A stretch of DNA of 64,000 nucleotides from Ceratorhiza oryzae-sativae. Taxonomy: Eukaryota; Basidiomycota; Agaricomycetes; Cantharellales; Ceratobasidiaceae. Below the pieces are notes generated by a model. The model did no database searches. It saw nothing but the letters and a program-made list of their open reading frames with translations, and had not been told where the DNA came from. Position numbers and translations under genes: made by a program. Below, in pieces: positions 11,283 through 22,756 of the stretch. Where the stretch lies: the NCBI GenBank assembly GCA_030998015.1, contig JARWMV010000075.1:1-64000 (forward strand), written 5' to 3'. The stretch's first letter is position 1, and every line of letters begins with the position of its first letter.

Positions 11283-11446
11283 ATGTCTGACACCACTGCC
11301 AACATTGTAAGCCTGGGTTCTCTTTGTTTAGAATGTGGAATATTGAATGCTGGGCAGTTTTGCAACAATTGCTGGCATGATGACAATCTCATCAAATGTA
11401 TGGACTGTGATATCCATTACTGCCAGCAGAGCGAGTCAGGGGACAG
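11283..11446 (+). pseudogene. Cys-rich (zinc-ribbon-like) protein, 5' part only
   Basis: An ATG at 11283 opens about 50 codons with paired cysteines: CLEC, then CNNC, then CMDC followed by HYC. This spacing suggests two treble-clef or ribbon-like zinc sites. The frame is cut at about 11447 by the 3' end of a Penelope-like element. A short ORF at 62562 (with CDSC and CYEC) starts in a similar way. Comparable Cys clusters stand at the N-terminus of large fungal transposon-associated proteins, but I cannot name this one. Confidence 0.45.
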
Positions 11447-14400
11447 GTTAGGTGGAGTGAGGAGACGTGAGTGTGAGCAGAGCAAGCATGAGCGGCGACG
11501 AGTGGAAGAAAGGCTAAGAACTCCTAGGTGAATACCTGGGAGAGACTTTTGTAGATACTCATCAGAGCCCTTCCACTGTGTCTTTTTATGCTGTGGCAGA
11601 CGAACATGCCATGTCACTGGCATGAGAAACGCCAAGGGAAGAAGACTTAACCAAACAAAGGAGAAGAACAGCTGACTGATCCTGACCGCATGGTAACCGT
11701 CCATGTGATCACTCCTCCACACTACTGGCCAATCAGGGGGAGACACCTGACCGACGCCAAGAACCATCAAGGTCCGAACCAAGCTGATCCGTGTGAAGCC
11801 GAGGCTCCCACAGACTCAGCAATCCTAGGATCAACCGGCTGAGGGCTCAACTCAGCTCCACACAGACCCTGCCCAGGGGACCCTGAGGGTTCTCAAAGCG
11901 CCAGAACAGGCACTCAGACCCTGAGGACCAAGAAGTGCCTGACTAAGTGACCAGGTATTTGTAATATATCCTGAGTCACATGACACTTAGTCAGCTAGAG
12001 AGTAAAGGACAAGTCATCCAAGATGACTAATCCTCCCTTAACTATTACCTAATCTGGTTAGGATTAAGGTTAAGTTAAGTTTGGTTAGGTTGTGTTAGGG
12101 GTTGGGTTTGAACCAACTCTATCACAAACTTGTCTAATGCAATGGAAGATCTGTGTCAAGATCCTCCCATACACAATTGAAGATGTACTCTGGCAAGCCA
12201 AAGCGTTCATCCTCATTGTACGCTAGTACTATTTTTTGCCATGTTGATGCTAAATCTCCAATTGCCAAAGTGCGTTTGCAAGATAATATCAGGTGTTGAT
12301 TGACTAGTTGGGCAAGGGCGTCATCCTTTGTCCTAAGGTTTTTGCGTGCTGTCCTATCCTGTATTCCAAGCCGCGCGGACCTGGGTCAGTGATCTTCTTC
12401 CTCCTGATCAGAGTTAGACTCACTAACCACCTCCAACACAGAAGCGAGGTTAGCTGTAACATGTGCCACCTTGCGACACCGGGTTCTGCGTTGGGGCTGT
12501 GCCACCCCAACCTCAAACAGTGTGAGCTGTCGAGCTGTTTGCCTTGGAACAATGTCTTTGTTCCATTCACTAAGTATTGCATTGTGTACTTTGTGTATGT
12601 CAATGTAATCCCATACTGGATTAAACACTGTCTTTATGATGTGCAGCCTGCCTGTCTGTTCTGATGCGACATCTTTAGGAGCCAATCGGTTCCTCCAGCG
12701 TTCGGTTGCATGCTTATTCAGCCATGTTTTAATACAGTGAGGTGGGTACCCCCTGGCTAAGTACAGATCCCGCAGATCCTTCAAAGCCAGTTCATAGTAC
12801 TCCTTGGTACTCGATAGGGTAGCCATCCTGGTAATCTCACCAATGAAGGTGCCTCTTTTGACATCAAGAGGGTGGTGGGACGCCCATGGGATATGTTCTT
12901 GATTGTTCTGTGCTTTCTTGTACACTCTATAATGGACGCAGTCATCCTTTATAAATATAAACATATCCAGAAAGATAGAGAAATCTCTATTCACAGACCA
13001 TACAATTTTGCAACCATCAAATTTAATACTGCTACATATTTTCAAGGCTTCTTCATAGTCATCTGCCTCTACTATAGCTAGTACATCATCAATATACCTT
13101 CGGTAGAATATAATTCTTGATTCCGTTGGTATAAATTGTTCTTCAAAATAAGCACCATAGAGGTTGGCTATGTCTGGGGATGAGGCTACCCCCATAGCCA
13201 AGCCTTTAAGTTGCCTATAGAACTGGTCTTGAAATCTGAAGATGAGATTGTTGTTGGCTATGTCAAAAAGATCATAGAACACCTTCATCTTATTAATCTG
13301 GCTTTCTGATAATTCTCCCAATTCGTCATTATCATTAAACCATTCAGGATAGTAGTGGTCTATACAATAAGTAGCCACAATCTTCCTACTCTCGAAGAGT
13401 GGAACATCTGGATAATAGGCCGTGACATCACCCGAAACTATCGATACTTTCCGATCCTTGGGGAGTTTCACCCCTTCAAGTGCTATAGCTAAAGCCTTAC
13501 TTCCTTCTAATACATAGGGCCGCGCCTTGACTATAGGCTTGAGTAAATGGCTGAAAATCTTAGCGGCTGGATTTACCATCGCTGAGTGACATGGAACAAT
13601 TGGTCTCATTTTCCATGGGTTTTTATGTATCTTAGGGATACCATAAAACCTGGGCATCCCTTTCCAGGGGTCCCATTCAGGGATGGTGTGTACACACCAC
13701 TTGTGTTGCTGTTTAGAGACACCGGGCCATTCCCCTTCTTTAGCCAGTTTCCTAATAGCTTTGCGTTTTCTAACCATAAGTCCTAATGCTATGAACGGGA
13801 CTATTTTTTGATAATCCGTAGATTCAAGCATTTTAAGGCACTGCTGAAGGTACCATTCACGTGTTATGACTGCACATCCAAGGTTTTTGTCTGTGGGAAG
13901 GACTAAGTATCCACCATTGTTGATGAAGTCCTTAACAGGCTTTAACTGCACAAGACCGTGATCTCTTGGCAATTCATGAGGGGGAATAGCATCGAGCATT
14001 CGCTCAATAGATGCTTGCCCTTTCTCAAGTCCTGCTTCCATGTTTCGACTCATATCAGGTGCACCTTCTGAGGTTTTACCCTTAAAGTCAAACTGTGGTA
14101 AGTACTCTGCTTCAGCATCATCATCAGCATCTTTACTCAGGAAGAAATACTTCCATCTTAATTGGTTGCAAAAATCTTGCCATGCATTACTGACAATCGA
14201 CTGATTCACAGGAGAGAACATCATATATTTCAAACTGGCAGACAGATGAATCGATACATTAATGGGGAGAACTACCCCTGGCCCAATGTGAACCCCTTTC
14301 CTAAACACCGCCAACCTCCTTATTTCATAAGGGACGTGCTCGAGTAGGACTTTGATGGCTATATTAATTGGTAAGTATAGAATATCGTCTGGGTAACTAG

Positions 14401-15240
14401 ACGGATGTTCATACCTCCATTCAGAGCTTCTGATCACTTGGATCTTCTGCTCGGCCCAGCATTGGAATTGCTGCCTTTGTTCTTGTTTGCGCCTTGGCCC
14501 TTGAACTTCTGTTTCTGGGCAGGGCTGTAGTGGAGGGGGGCTGCAAGTCCTGTTTTGGGGCTTGTGTGGCCTGTCTTCCCCTTGCCTTTGCACATGATCA
14601 GGCCTAACTTGGGAGCCTTGCCCTTGGGAGCAGGCTTGGCGATTGGCTAAACCAATGTTAGACTGTGAGTTACCCAACCAATCGAAAATACTCACATTTT
14701 GATTAAGCACACACTTAATCTCTGCACCAACCATGGCCCTAATGGCAGCAGGGTCCATGGGTTTATCGTCGACATCCATGTCAACGTTGGCAGCGTCCTT
14801 GATGGCCGTCTTCCTTGCCACCTTCACCTTCTCAGCGACTGCGCAAGCATTTTGGATCTCAATGATCCGAGTGCCAAAGGTGGGGAGGTCTGCAAGCAGA
14901 CAGTCCTTCTCGCCTTTGCGGAAAGGGTCCTCCACATATTCAATGGCTGGAGGTTGACCCTCAACGGCCTTGGCAATGCGGGGGGCAATGGTGCGTTGAA
15001 GTGCCACATAGGCATCTTCGACCTTCCGCTTCCAAGTTGGGCACCAGACGTTGTGTGCCAACTGCGACTGGAGGAATGTCTCCTCTGCGGCCTTGAGTTC
15101 ACGACCTTGGTTATTAGGGTGTAGTAGGCTGCTGGTAGGTCTGATTTTTCCATGTTCCAGCCTGCACTCTTCCCCATGCCAGTCTGGTCCCTCATGGCAT
15201 GCTAAGTGGGCAAGTTGTGTACTTTGTACCCATATGCTTC
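11447..15240 (-). mobile_element. Penelope-like retroelement lacking GIY-YIG endonuclease, near full length (copy 1)
   Basis: The element lies on the minus strand with its 3' end at 11447. The 3' region (11447-12160) is shared with copies at 21377-22521 and 61194-61808, which are shorter at the opposite (5') side, as expected from incomplete reverse transcription. At the 3' terminus each copy has a different number of TTAGG-like pentamers. The single protein has a Penelope-type reverse transcriptase and no visible GIY-YIG domain, which points to the Coprina/Athena group known from telomeres of fungi and rotifers (established for the group, inferred here). The 5' boundary near 15240 is approximate. 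Confidence 0.7.
12386..15061 (-). CDS. Penelope-type reverse transcriptase, ~891 aa or longer
   Basis: RT motifs are clear: IPKIHKNPWKMRPIV, the GLAMGVASSP block, and the catalytic YIDD in YRRYIDDV (genomic about 13080-13095, near residue 656). After these comes a thumb-like region with HHPLDVKRGTF and IGEITRMATL, typical of Penelope-like elements. The frame stays open upstream to about 15237 without an ATG, so the true start, or a 5' exon, is unresolved. The stop at 12386 is a TGA where copy 2 has CTA; in copy 2 the frame continues about 70 residues, so this protein is probably shortened. No GIY-YIG motif appears in either version. Otherwise the frame is intact, making this one of the younger elements. 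Confidence 0.75.
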   Translation of the reverse strand: MAHNVWCPTWKRKVEDAYVALQRTIAPRIAKAVEGQPPAIEYVEDPFRKGEKDCLLADLPTFGTRIIEIQNACAVAEKVKVARKTAIKDAANVDMDVDDKPMDPAAIRAMVGAEIKCVLNQNVSIFDWLGNSQSNIGLANRQACSQGQGSQVRPDHVQRQGEDRPHKPQNRTCSPPPLQPCPETEVQGPRRKQEQRQQFQCWAEQKIQVIRSSEWRYEHPSSYPDDILYLPINIAIKVLLEHVPYEIRRLAVFRKGVHIGPGVVLPINVSIHLSASLKYMMFSPVNQSIVSNAWQDFCNQLRWKYFFLSKDADDDAEAEYLPQFDFKGKTSEGAPDMSRNMEAGLEKGQASIERMLDAIPPHELPRDHGLVQLKPVKDFINNGGYLVLPTDKNLGCAVITREWYLQQCLKMLESTDYQKIVPFIALGLMVRKRKAIRKLAKEGEWPGVSKQQHKWCVHTIPEWDPWKGMPRFYGIPKIHKNPWKMRPIVPCHSAMVNPAAKIFSHLLKPIVKARPYVLEGSKALAIALEGVKLPKDRKVSIVSGDVTAYYPDVPLFESRKIVATYCIDHYYPEWFNDNDELGELSESQINKMKVFYDLFDIANNNLIFRFQDQFYRQLKGLAMGVASSPDIANLYGAYFEEQFIPTESRIIFYRRYIDDVLAIVEADDYEEALKICSSIKFDGCKIVWSVNRDFSIFLDMFIFIKDDCVHYRVYKKAQNNQEHIPWASHHPLDVKRGTFIGEITRMATLSSTKEYYELALKDLRDLYLARGYPPHCIKTWLNKHATERWRNRLAPKDVASEQTGRLHIIKTVFNPVWDYIDIHKVHNAILSEWNKDIVPRQTARQLTLFEVGVAQPQRRTRCRKVAHVTANLASVLEVVSESNSDQEEEDH

Positions 15241-16139
15241 ATGGCATTGGCTGCTGACAAATCACTTGGCTCTGCCACATGGCCACTTGATCTGTTAAGC
15301 ACTGTCCTCTTTGCTTTCCAATCATGTTGGTAAAATAACACTGCCTCAATGGCAGAATAAAACTTGCACCCAGGTATCTAAGTACACTGCAAGCATAGAG
15401 TTGCATACTTTGTACCACTCTACAGTGGGAGACCTGCTGCTGACCAAGCAGCATGGCTATGTGTAGTGGACCCTGTGGTGTGTCCCAGCCACTGAGCTAT
15501 GAGTAATCAGTCACTTCAAGCACTGTCCCTGAGTAACCTCAAGCCCTCACTTGTCCCTCCTGACTGGGTTGCATACAATGTATGCACACCACATGACAGC
15601 CCATACTATCATACAATGACAGTACAATGATTTGGAATAGTATTGTATCAGAGTTTTTGTTTTTTCTTGGCACCATACATGGCACAGTACCTTTTGCATA
15701 CAAAGTACGCAACCTTGTTGGGAACCCAGCATGCTTTGTCATACTCTGCCTGATCCTAACAACAGTGCTGCCACATGAGCAAGTCATAATCTGTGTGCGT
15801 ACAAAGTACGCACTCAGTGCACTGTTCTGTTTTCCATGCAAGGCAGAATCACATCCTGATTACTGCTTTTTTAATGCTCCAAATTTGTTGATATTAATAT
15901 ATGATAGACAGCCCAGTTATATCCAGCACCTGATTGAGGTGCTCTTGTGTTTCCGTACTTTGTATGCATTGCTGCCAGAGGCACATTGCTTACTTAATCC
16001 ATACAGCGTGAGGTCAGCCGAGCGTGTTGAAATCATTACAATAATACATATTATTCAAGTCCACATGATTGCATATCCTCTCCATGTGATGTACTGTAGG
16101 CTTATTGCCTAGGTGCTGAGCTGCTGTCAATCCAGCTGC

Positions 16140-16515
16140 ATACCCTGTATGCACACTTCCTACAAGCCCATTCCTGGCTAAATAAAGTGCACCATGGCCA
16201 AATACTACTCTGCCCTCACTATAAGGCACTCAAGATTGCATGCCAGAATTTCAGCACCTTCTGTCTCCGTCTATCTCTGCAGATTTACTCTGCTCGATGC
16301 GCGCCATGGGTCATTTGAGAGCCACAGTCGAGAGCTTTCGAATGACGTATAGTGCTTGCTGAGCGGAGCAAAACTCGCAGAGATAGATGGGAGACTGGAT
16401 CTGCTGAAATTCTAGCATGCAATCTCTAGTGTTTTATGGCAAGAGCAGAGTGATACTTGGCCATGGTGGGCTTCATATAGCTAGGGATGAACTTGTAGGA
16501 AGTGTGCATACAAAG
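16140..16515. repeat. Foldback element: diverged MITE nested in a longer inverted repeat
   Basis: The core (16231-16428) has terminal inverted repeats of about 65-70 bp, including GATTGCATGC and an AGAATTTCAGC-like block, related in layout to the hAT MITEs. Outside it, 16140-16230 is the inverted copy of 16430-16515 (TTGGCCATGGTG and TTGTAGGAAGTGTGCATAC are shared), so the whole region could fold into one long hairpin. No direct target duplication was found around the core. Confidence 0.6.
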
Positions 16516-17323
16516 TACACAACCTGGTTGGGAACCCAGCATGCTTTGTCATACTCTGCCTGACCCTAACAATATGACTGACACATGAGCAAGTCATAGT
16601 CTGTGTGTGTACAAAGTACGCACCCAGTGCACTGTTCCATTTTCCATGCAAGGTGGGATCACATCCCTATTCCTGCTTTTTTTATGCTCCAAATTTTTTG
16701 TTCTTATTACATGATAGACAGCTCAGTTATATCCAGCATCTGATTGAGGTACTCTTGTGTTTGCATACTTTGTACGCATTGCCACCAGAGGCACTTTGCT
16801 TACCTAATTCATACGGTGTGAGGTCAGCCAATCTTGTTATAAGCATTAAAACAATAGGTACTATTGAAATCCATGCATAGTGTATATGCTCTCCATGTGG
16901 TGCACTGTATGCTCATTGCTCAAGCACTGATCCCCTGTCAATTCAGCTGCGCACTCTGTACACACACTTCCTACCAACCCAGCCTTAGCTATAAGAACCT
17001 TGCCATAGCTAAATGCTGAACAATCCTGCGCATATATTGAACTTATATCGATGTTATACTGCCCTTTTGATTTTCTGTCTCATATTTCATGTTCTATCCC
17101 TGTTTGTATTTTCTTCCTCCTGCATGCACACCGATGTACTGTCCAAGATTTCCTGTTGTATTGTATATAAGGAAATACACAAGTCACTGAACCAAGAGTG
17201 ATGTTCTCCCCACTCACATCCAACAGGCTCAAATTGCTTCCTTCGCCTGTGCTAGGTATTAATTGGAGTGCATTTATTCGTTACGCTTGAACACTAAATA
17301 CTATCTACCCTTACTACAGATCA

Positions 17324-17531
17324 GCAGAGACCTCATACCAGAATTTTAGCACATTCTGTCTCCCACCTGTTCCCACAAATTTTACCCTGCTAACTATGCA
17401 CTATACGTTGTTCAAAAGCACCTATCTGTGGCTCCTGAATGGTCTGCAGCAAGCCTTGAGTGGAGTAAAACCTGCTGATGCGCAGGCAAGACAGAATGTG
17501 CTGGAATTCCAGCATAACATTTCTCTCTATA
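17324..17531. mobile_element. Old, diverged MITE of the same general layout
   Basis: The left end (AGAGACCTCATACCAGAATT) and the inverted right end (AGAGAAATG then GCTGGAATTCCAGC) share the AGCACATTCTGTC block that follows. It resembles the foldback core at 16231-16428 and, more distantly, the young MITEs. CpG sites are mostly lost. No target duplication is obvious. Confidence 0.5.
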
Positions 17532-17770
17532 AATCAACAGTATAACTCAGCTATACCCCATTGCCCAGCCAAAAAACTGGGGTACTGTGCTATCTGCATA
17601 CTTTGTATACACTTTTTGTGTGGTACAGGCTCCTTACCTAACCAAGTGCTGCCCAAGGCTGCACATGTTGAATTTTTTGTAAGAATTACAACAATAATTG
17701 CCAGTGGACTCACTGCATACAATGTGCACAGTCTCAAAACCAGCCCTTCAATCACATTATCTGTTTAGGT

Positions 17771-20700
17771 GGATACTATGCATCGAACAAGGTCATGCAA
17801 TCCTGGTATTCCAGCGCATATAGTCCGCTTTCCAATATTTACATGTACCCAAAAATCACCTTTCTTGTACTCTGTGCCTTCCTCCTTGCATGCTTCCCTG
17901 AAGTTGTCAATAGACAGAACCTAAGACCCTAAAACTCAGTGGTCTCATACATGGTGATCTATTCAAACAGCGGTTACAATCCATGCCCAACAAGCACAAT
18001 GATCCCTGGAGATAATGGCTTGCTTGAGAGCCAACTTGAAGACTATCTGGTTGATATCAAGGCTCTTTTTGTAATTGAAGCATGGTAAGTCGAACCTTCA
18101 CTGCTGCTGCAAATATCTCCCACTGATCGTTGCTGTTGATCTCAGCTGGGATCTTCCACACCCCAGGGTGATTGTGCTATCATTCTCAGAGATAGTAAAT
18201 TATCATATTCACATATCCAGATATTAGAAATTACATACCAAGACTGACTCCTGTAATGGAGTTACATAGAATAGGGTATGATGGGCATGCAGTACCATCG
18301 TCGGCACACAGTTTGACTCCAGCTCTTGTGGGGGGTAGTGGTCACATCCACTATGGCTCATTATGCGCTTAGGAATGCTCACAATGCCCAGACTCAATTC
18401 TTTACAAGACAGCATTTTAAGCTGAGCTCTATACTTTTCAAGCCCATGGACAGCTTGGTGTATAAAATTTACATCGGCCTTGGAGTTTTTTTATTGACAA
18501 ATTACTTTATAGGATGTACCTAGGTTGGACACATATTTAGAGGACCTGGGCAGCAAGCCTGAAATCATGGCCTTGTGTACCGAAACAACTGCTCCTGCTT
18601 CAGTAGCTCCTATGTCCTCCAAATTGGAGCTGAAGGGTCACACAAAAATACCAAGTAAACCACGCACCAAGCTCTGACAGACAACTTTGCCATTCAAGTG
18701 CATTCGGCATGATGAGTAGCTCATCCAGGAAAAGCGCCAGTATGCTGACTGCCAGGCTGATCGTGAAGCTTAAGCGGTGCAACTTGCACATTTCAAACTG
18801 CAGAAAAAAGCGAAAAGCGCAAGTACAAGTGTGTTTCCAAGTGTTTGCTGCGTGCCTGTCAGAGGAAGGCTATAAAAGCAGCCAAGGAATTGAAGAAGCA
18901 CAAAGTTGAAAGGAAGGTATGTGGTTCAATTGTTGTATTTTCACGCATATACTCACATTCACTCCACAATTAGCAAGCTTCAAATGTTCCAACCACTGCT
19001 CCTGACAATTTAATAACAATCTCTTTGCTCTCCAGGCCCTACAGCCACTGTGCAGTAAGTGACCAATGGGCTTGAAGGCAACGCGAGTGCTGATCCAAAT
19101 GGCGTGCCTACAATGCGCTTGCAAGCACGTTGTGGCCCCACCTTGCATCCAGGATCCTGGGCAACGCCATAAAGGTGTGTTACTGGCTTTGCACCTGATG
19201 TCAGTGCCATTGCTCACCATCTGTTTTGCCCTCCCTTACCACCATGCACGACCATCACCTCTCGGGCAATGACACGCCCTTGGGTTGCCCCTTTGCAACC
19301 GATCGGAAACGAAAGGACTGCCAACGCCCAACTGATTGCTGACCCTTGACCAACGTGTCAACACAAGCACCTGCATAGCTGTTTTGCGCCCCGAACTGCT
19401 GTACCATCGACTATGGCGGGTGCTCAACTGACCTGTTGCAGCAAACGCCTGCACCTTTGTGTTCAATCCACATTGGGAACCACTGCTTGCGTTCATTACT
19501 ACTTGGGCAACTGTATGACCACAACCACAACCAACGCTCGACTGACCCAGTGAGTCATCGGTTGACCTGAACATGACACAAGTGATGACCCAATCAACAT
19601 GCCCATGATGTGTCCAACCTCACCTCACAACCTCGATACCAACCCCAACCGTCGCTTACCAACCTCGACTGTAGTTTATGGACATCAGCTGCCCATGCCA
19701 TTGCTCATCCCACGAACCGGCGCTCTGTCTCCCGGCTGCTCCATAGTTGCAGCATTGGCGCTGCCTTTCACCCCAACCACGCCCCAGCCCAACGCTCCCC
19801 ACTTGCCACTCTGTTGGCTTTTCTGAAACTTTAATTATTTCTTTTTTTTTTTTTAAGAAAAATCTTTTCGTATGTAATTACCCTTAGCTTTAATAAATAT
19901 TTATGTACACATTTATTGAACCATGGCATAAGAGTGAACATGCAAACATACTACATACAGTACAATACTTTAGATTACGTTCTACTGTAGCCGAGACTAA
20001 GAATATGTCTACTGCAGACCTACGGTGGACCTTGCGTAGAACTGTGTGGTCTACAGCAAAGTTCAAGAGCAATAAATGGTCTACTAATGTCTACATAGAC
20101 CAAGGTAGACTTTGACATTTTTCCTGAAGTGTTGGAGGTTTGGTTTGGAGTGTCCATCTGTAGCCAAATATTATCTTACATTCTCATTGGGGGGTGGGTC
20201 TGGACTCACATTGAACACACATGACAGCTGGAGATCGAGAGATGCAATGTGGCAAAATGAAAGGTTTGATTGTGAACGAATTGGCTATAAGACATCAAAT
20301 AGATCTACATATAATGATTGTTAGAAAGCTTTGGGTCGATTTGATCCAGTAGCGGGTGGTGGTCCAGAACAGGTCAAGCAAGAGTGAGTGTGAGTGTGAA
20401 GGTGAGATTGTAAATTATCACATTGGCTGACTCCTGTTCTCTCTTGATCACTCAAGTTCCCATTGCCACCACCTTGCTGCTACAGAATCCAGTTGTTCCA
20501 GCTCAAGCTTTGATTATTATAAAAAATAGTTAGCTATAATATCAAAACTTAAAATGCAATTGGTGACCATCGGCGGGCTCATTGCCCTTGCGGCTTGGGT
20601 CCAAAGGGGATGCCTTGACAGAGCGAGCAGCATATATGGAGCCTGGCCACCCTTTTGTGCTCAGTGCGATGATGGTTCAAGACTTTCAAACAGCCATCAT

Positions 20701-21052
20701 TGGGACTCTGCTGCATGCAAGGTCAAGCTTCATGTGCTCTCATTCTGCCACAATGGTTTCATAGTTTAGATGCAACATTGCTCCCTCCAGTACTCATTGC
20801 CAAATCAATCACAAGGTGCACTTCTTGTCACATCGGACCTTGTTATCATCTCAACCAGATGTGAGATCATTGCTGGTCCTAAGTCACTCATGTGTTTGTT
20901 AAAAGCTGGGTAGTTTTCATACAGAGACATTGCTGGATAAAGACAGAGAATTTAATTGGTAACTGATAACTGGCATTTAGAACAGTGTATTCACATTCGA
21001 CATCTCACATGACTAAACCTCTCCTTTTTTTCCCCCACAAAGCAAGTGCTTC
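17771..21052. other. No gene recognised
   Basis: Only short frames are seen. A possible coding remnant with a basic, Gln-rich stretch lies near 18690-18850. A GC-richer segment at 19050-19830 has long but domain-free frames and repeated CCAACC-type words. A run of T (about 19842-19854) and repeated GTCTAC words (19990-20110) follow. I found no intron-supported model. Confidence 0.45.
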
Positions 21053-21352
21053 ATGACTAATCACATGATTAAATTGTGTTCCAACATGGCTGCCATTCTC
21101 CCCACCTCACTTTCCTCAAATCCCAAGTACGGGACTCCTACTGAGCCCCTTCAACTTGGTATCACAATCCCCCAGCTATCAACCCCCAGGCAGACGATTC
21201 AGCATGTGGGTTTGGAGAAGAGTTTTGCAGAAGTCACTGCTTGGCTCCACAACAGCAATTCACCGCCGCTATTGAGGTTACAAAACATCAACCTCCAGGA
21301 GAGCAGGGATTTGGAAGGAGAGCTGCGTAAGCAGGGGCTTAAGATAAAGTGA
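21053..21352 (+). CDS. Hypothetical short ORF, possibly a gene fragment
   Basis: This frame of 99 codons with ATG start has a coding-like composition: a Pro/Ser/Thr-rich first half and a charged amphipathic C-terminus (SRDLEGELRKQGLKIK). It ends about 25 bp before the 3' end of Penelope copy 2, so the insertion may have cut a longer gene. No domain is recognised. Confidence 0.3.
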   Translation: MTNHMIKLCSNMAAILPTSLSSNPKYGTPTEPLQLGITIPQLSTPRQTIQHVGLEKSFAEVTAWLHNSNSPPLLRLQNINLQESRDLEGELRKQGLKIK

Positions 21353-21376
21353 GCTTTGACCTAATATTAAGTGCAC

Positions 21377-22521
21377 GTTAGGTTAGGTTAGGTGGAGCGA
21401 GGAGTCGTGAGTGTGAGTGGAGCGAGCACAAGCGGCGACAAGAAGAAGAAAGGCTAAGAACTCCTAGGTAATCACCTGGGAGAGACTTTCGTAGATACTC
21501 ATCAGAGCCCTTCCACTGTGTCTTTTTATGCCGTGGCAGACAAACATGCCAAGTCACTGGCATGAGAACCGCCAAGGGAAGAAGACATAACCGAACAAAG
21601 GAGAAGAACAGCTGACTGATCCTGACCGCATGGTAACCGTCCATGTGATCACTCCTCCACACAACTGGCCAATCAGGGGGAGCCACCTGACTAACGCCAA
21701 GAACCATCAATGTCCAAACCGAGCTGATCTGTGTGAAGCCGAGGCTCCCACAGACTTGGCAATCCAAGGATCAACCGGCCGAGGGCTCAACTCAGCTCCA
21801 CCCAGACCCTGCCTGGGGGACCCTGAGGGTTCTCAAAGCGCCAGAACAGGCGCTCAGACCCTGAGGACCAAGAAGTGCCTGACTAAGTGCCCAGGGATTT
21901 GTAATATACCCTGAGTCATGTGACACTTTAGTCAGTTAGAGAGTAAAGGACAAGTCATCCAAGATGACTAACCCTCCCTTAACCATTACTTAATCTGGTT
22001 AGGATCAAAGTTAGGTTAAGTTTGGTTAGGTTGTGTTAGGGGTTGGGTTTGAACCAACTCTATCACAAACTTGTCTAATGCAATGAAGGATCTGTGTCAA
22101 GATCCTCCCATACACGATTGAAGATGTACTCTGGCAAGCCAAAGCATTCATCCTCATTGTACGCTAGTACCATTTTTCGCCATGTTGATGTTAGGTCCCC
22201 AATTGCCAAAGGGCGTTTGCAAGATAATATCAGGTGTTGATTGACTAGTTGGGCAAGGGCGTCATCCTTTGTCCCAAGGTTTTTGCGTGCTGTCCTGTCC
22301 TGTATTCCAAGCCGCGCGGACCTGGGTAGGTGATCTTCTGCCTCCTGATTGGAGTCAGACTCACTAACCACCTCCAACACAGAAGCAAGGTTAGTTGTAA
22401 CATGCGCCACCTTGCAACACCGGGTTCTGTGTTGGGGCTGTGCCACCCCAACCTCGAACAGTGTGAGCTGTCGAGCTGTTTGCCTTGGAACACTTTCTTT
22501 GTTCCATTCACTAAGTATCGC
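21377..22521 (-). mobile_element. Penelope-like element, 5'-truncated copy 2
   Basis: This copy aligns with 11447-12570 of copy 1 at high identity. At its 3' end it has three GTTAG pentamers (21377-21391). It retains the last ~150 codons of the reverse-transcriptase protein (22075-22521, minus strand), which read through the position where copy 1 has TGA. The similarity stops at about 22521, so the 5' part was never made or was lost. Confidence 0.8.
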
Positions 22522-22545
22522 AGTTATTAAGGCAGAGTAGGGCCA

Positions 22546-22640
22546 GGTAGGGAACAGGAAACCAGGTAGGGAATAGCAAAACCAGGTAGGGAACACCCCA
22601 GTATGTAGGAACTCCCACCTGGGGAACAAGGTAGGGAGAA
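22546..22640. repeat. Short array of AGGTAGGGAA words
   Basis: AGGTAGGGAA or close variants occur about five times at 18-25 bp spacing directly beyond the 5' truncation point of Penelope copy 2. The TAGGG core resembles a telomere repeat, but the spacing does not. Confidence 0.5.
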
Positions 22641-22756
22641 CCCAGGATGAGAAACCAAGGCAAAGAACACATAAGGAAGTACATCATGACTCAGGACCAA
22701 GGACAATACAACAAAACCTCTGTACTGGTACATACAAGAAGAAAGCAGGGAGCAAT

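Larger units (their letters stand above)
15241..17770. repeat. Duplicated ~810-bp unit rich in GTACAAAGTAC palindromes
   Basis: Segment 15690-16200 is repeated at about 16506-17010, with clear similarity (shared GGGAACCCAGCATGC, GTTATATCCAGCA and TGAGGTCAGCC blocks). Across 15.2-17.7 kb the palindrome GTACAAAGTAC or its close variants, usually inside GCATAC...GTACGC, occurs about ten times in both orientations, for example near 15228, 15400, 15693, 15800, 15953, 16510, 16612, 16767 and 17590. No coding sequence is convincing. A foldback and two diverged MITEs interrupt the units. Confidence 0.65.

Noticed and set aside
19236..19834. Long frames in the GC-rich segment near 19.5 kb
   Set aside because: They overlap on both strands, lack domains and splice support, and the segment has repetitive CCAACC-type wording.
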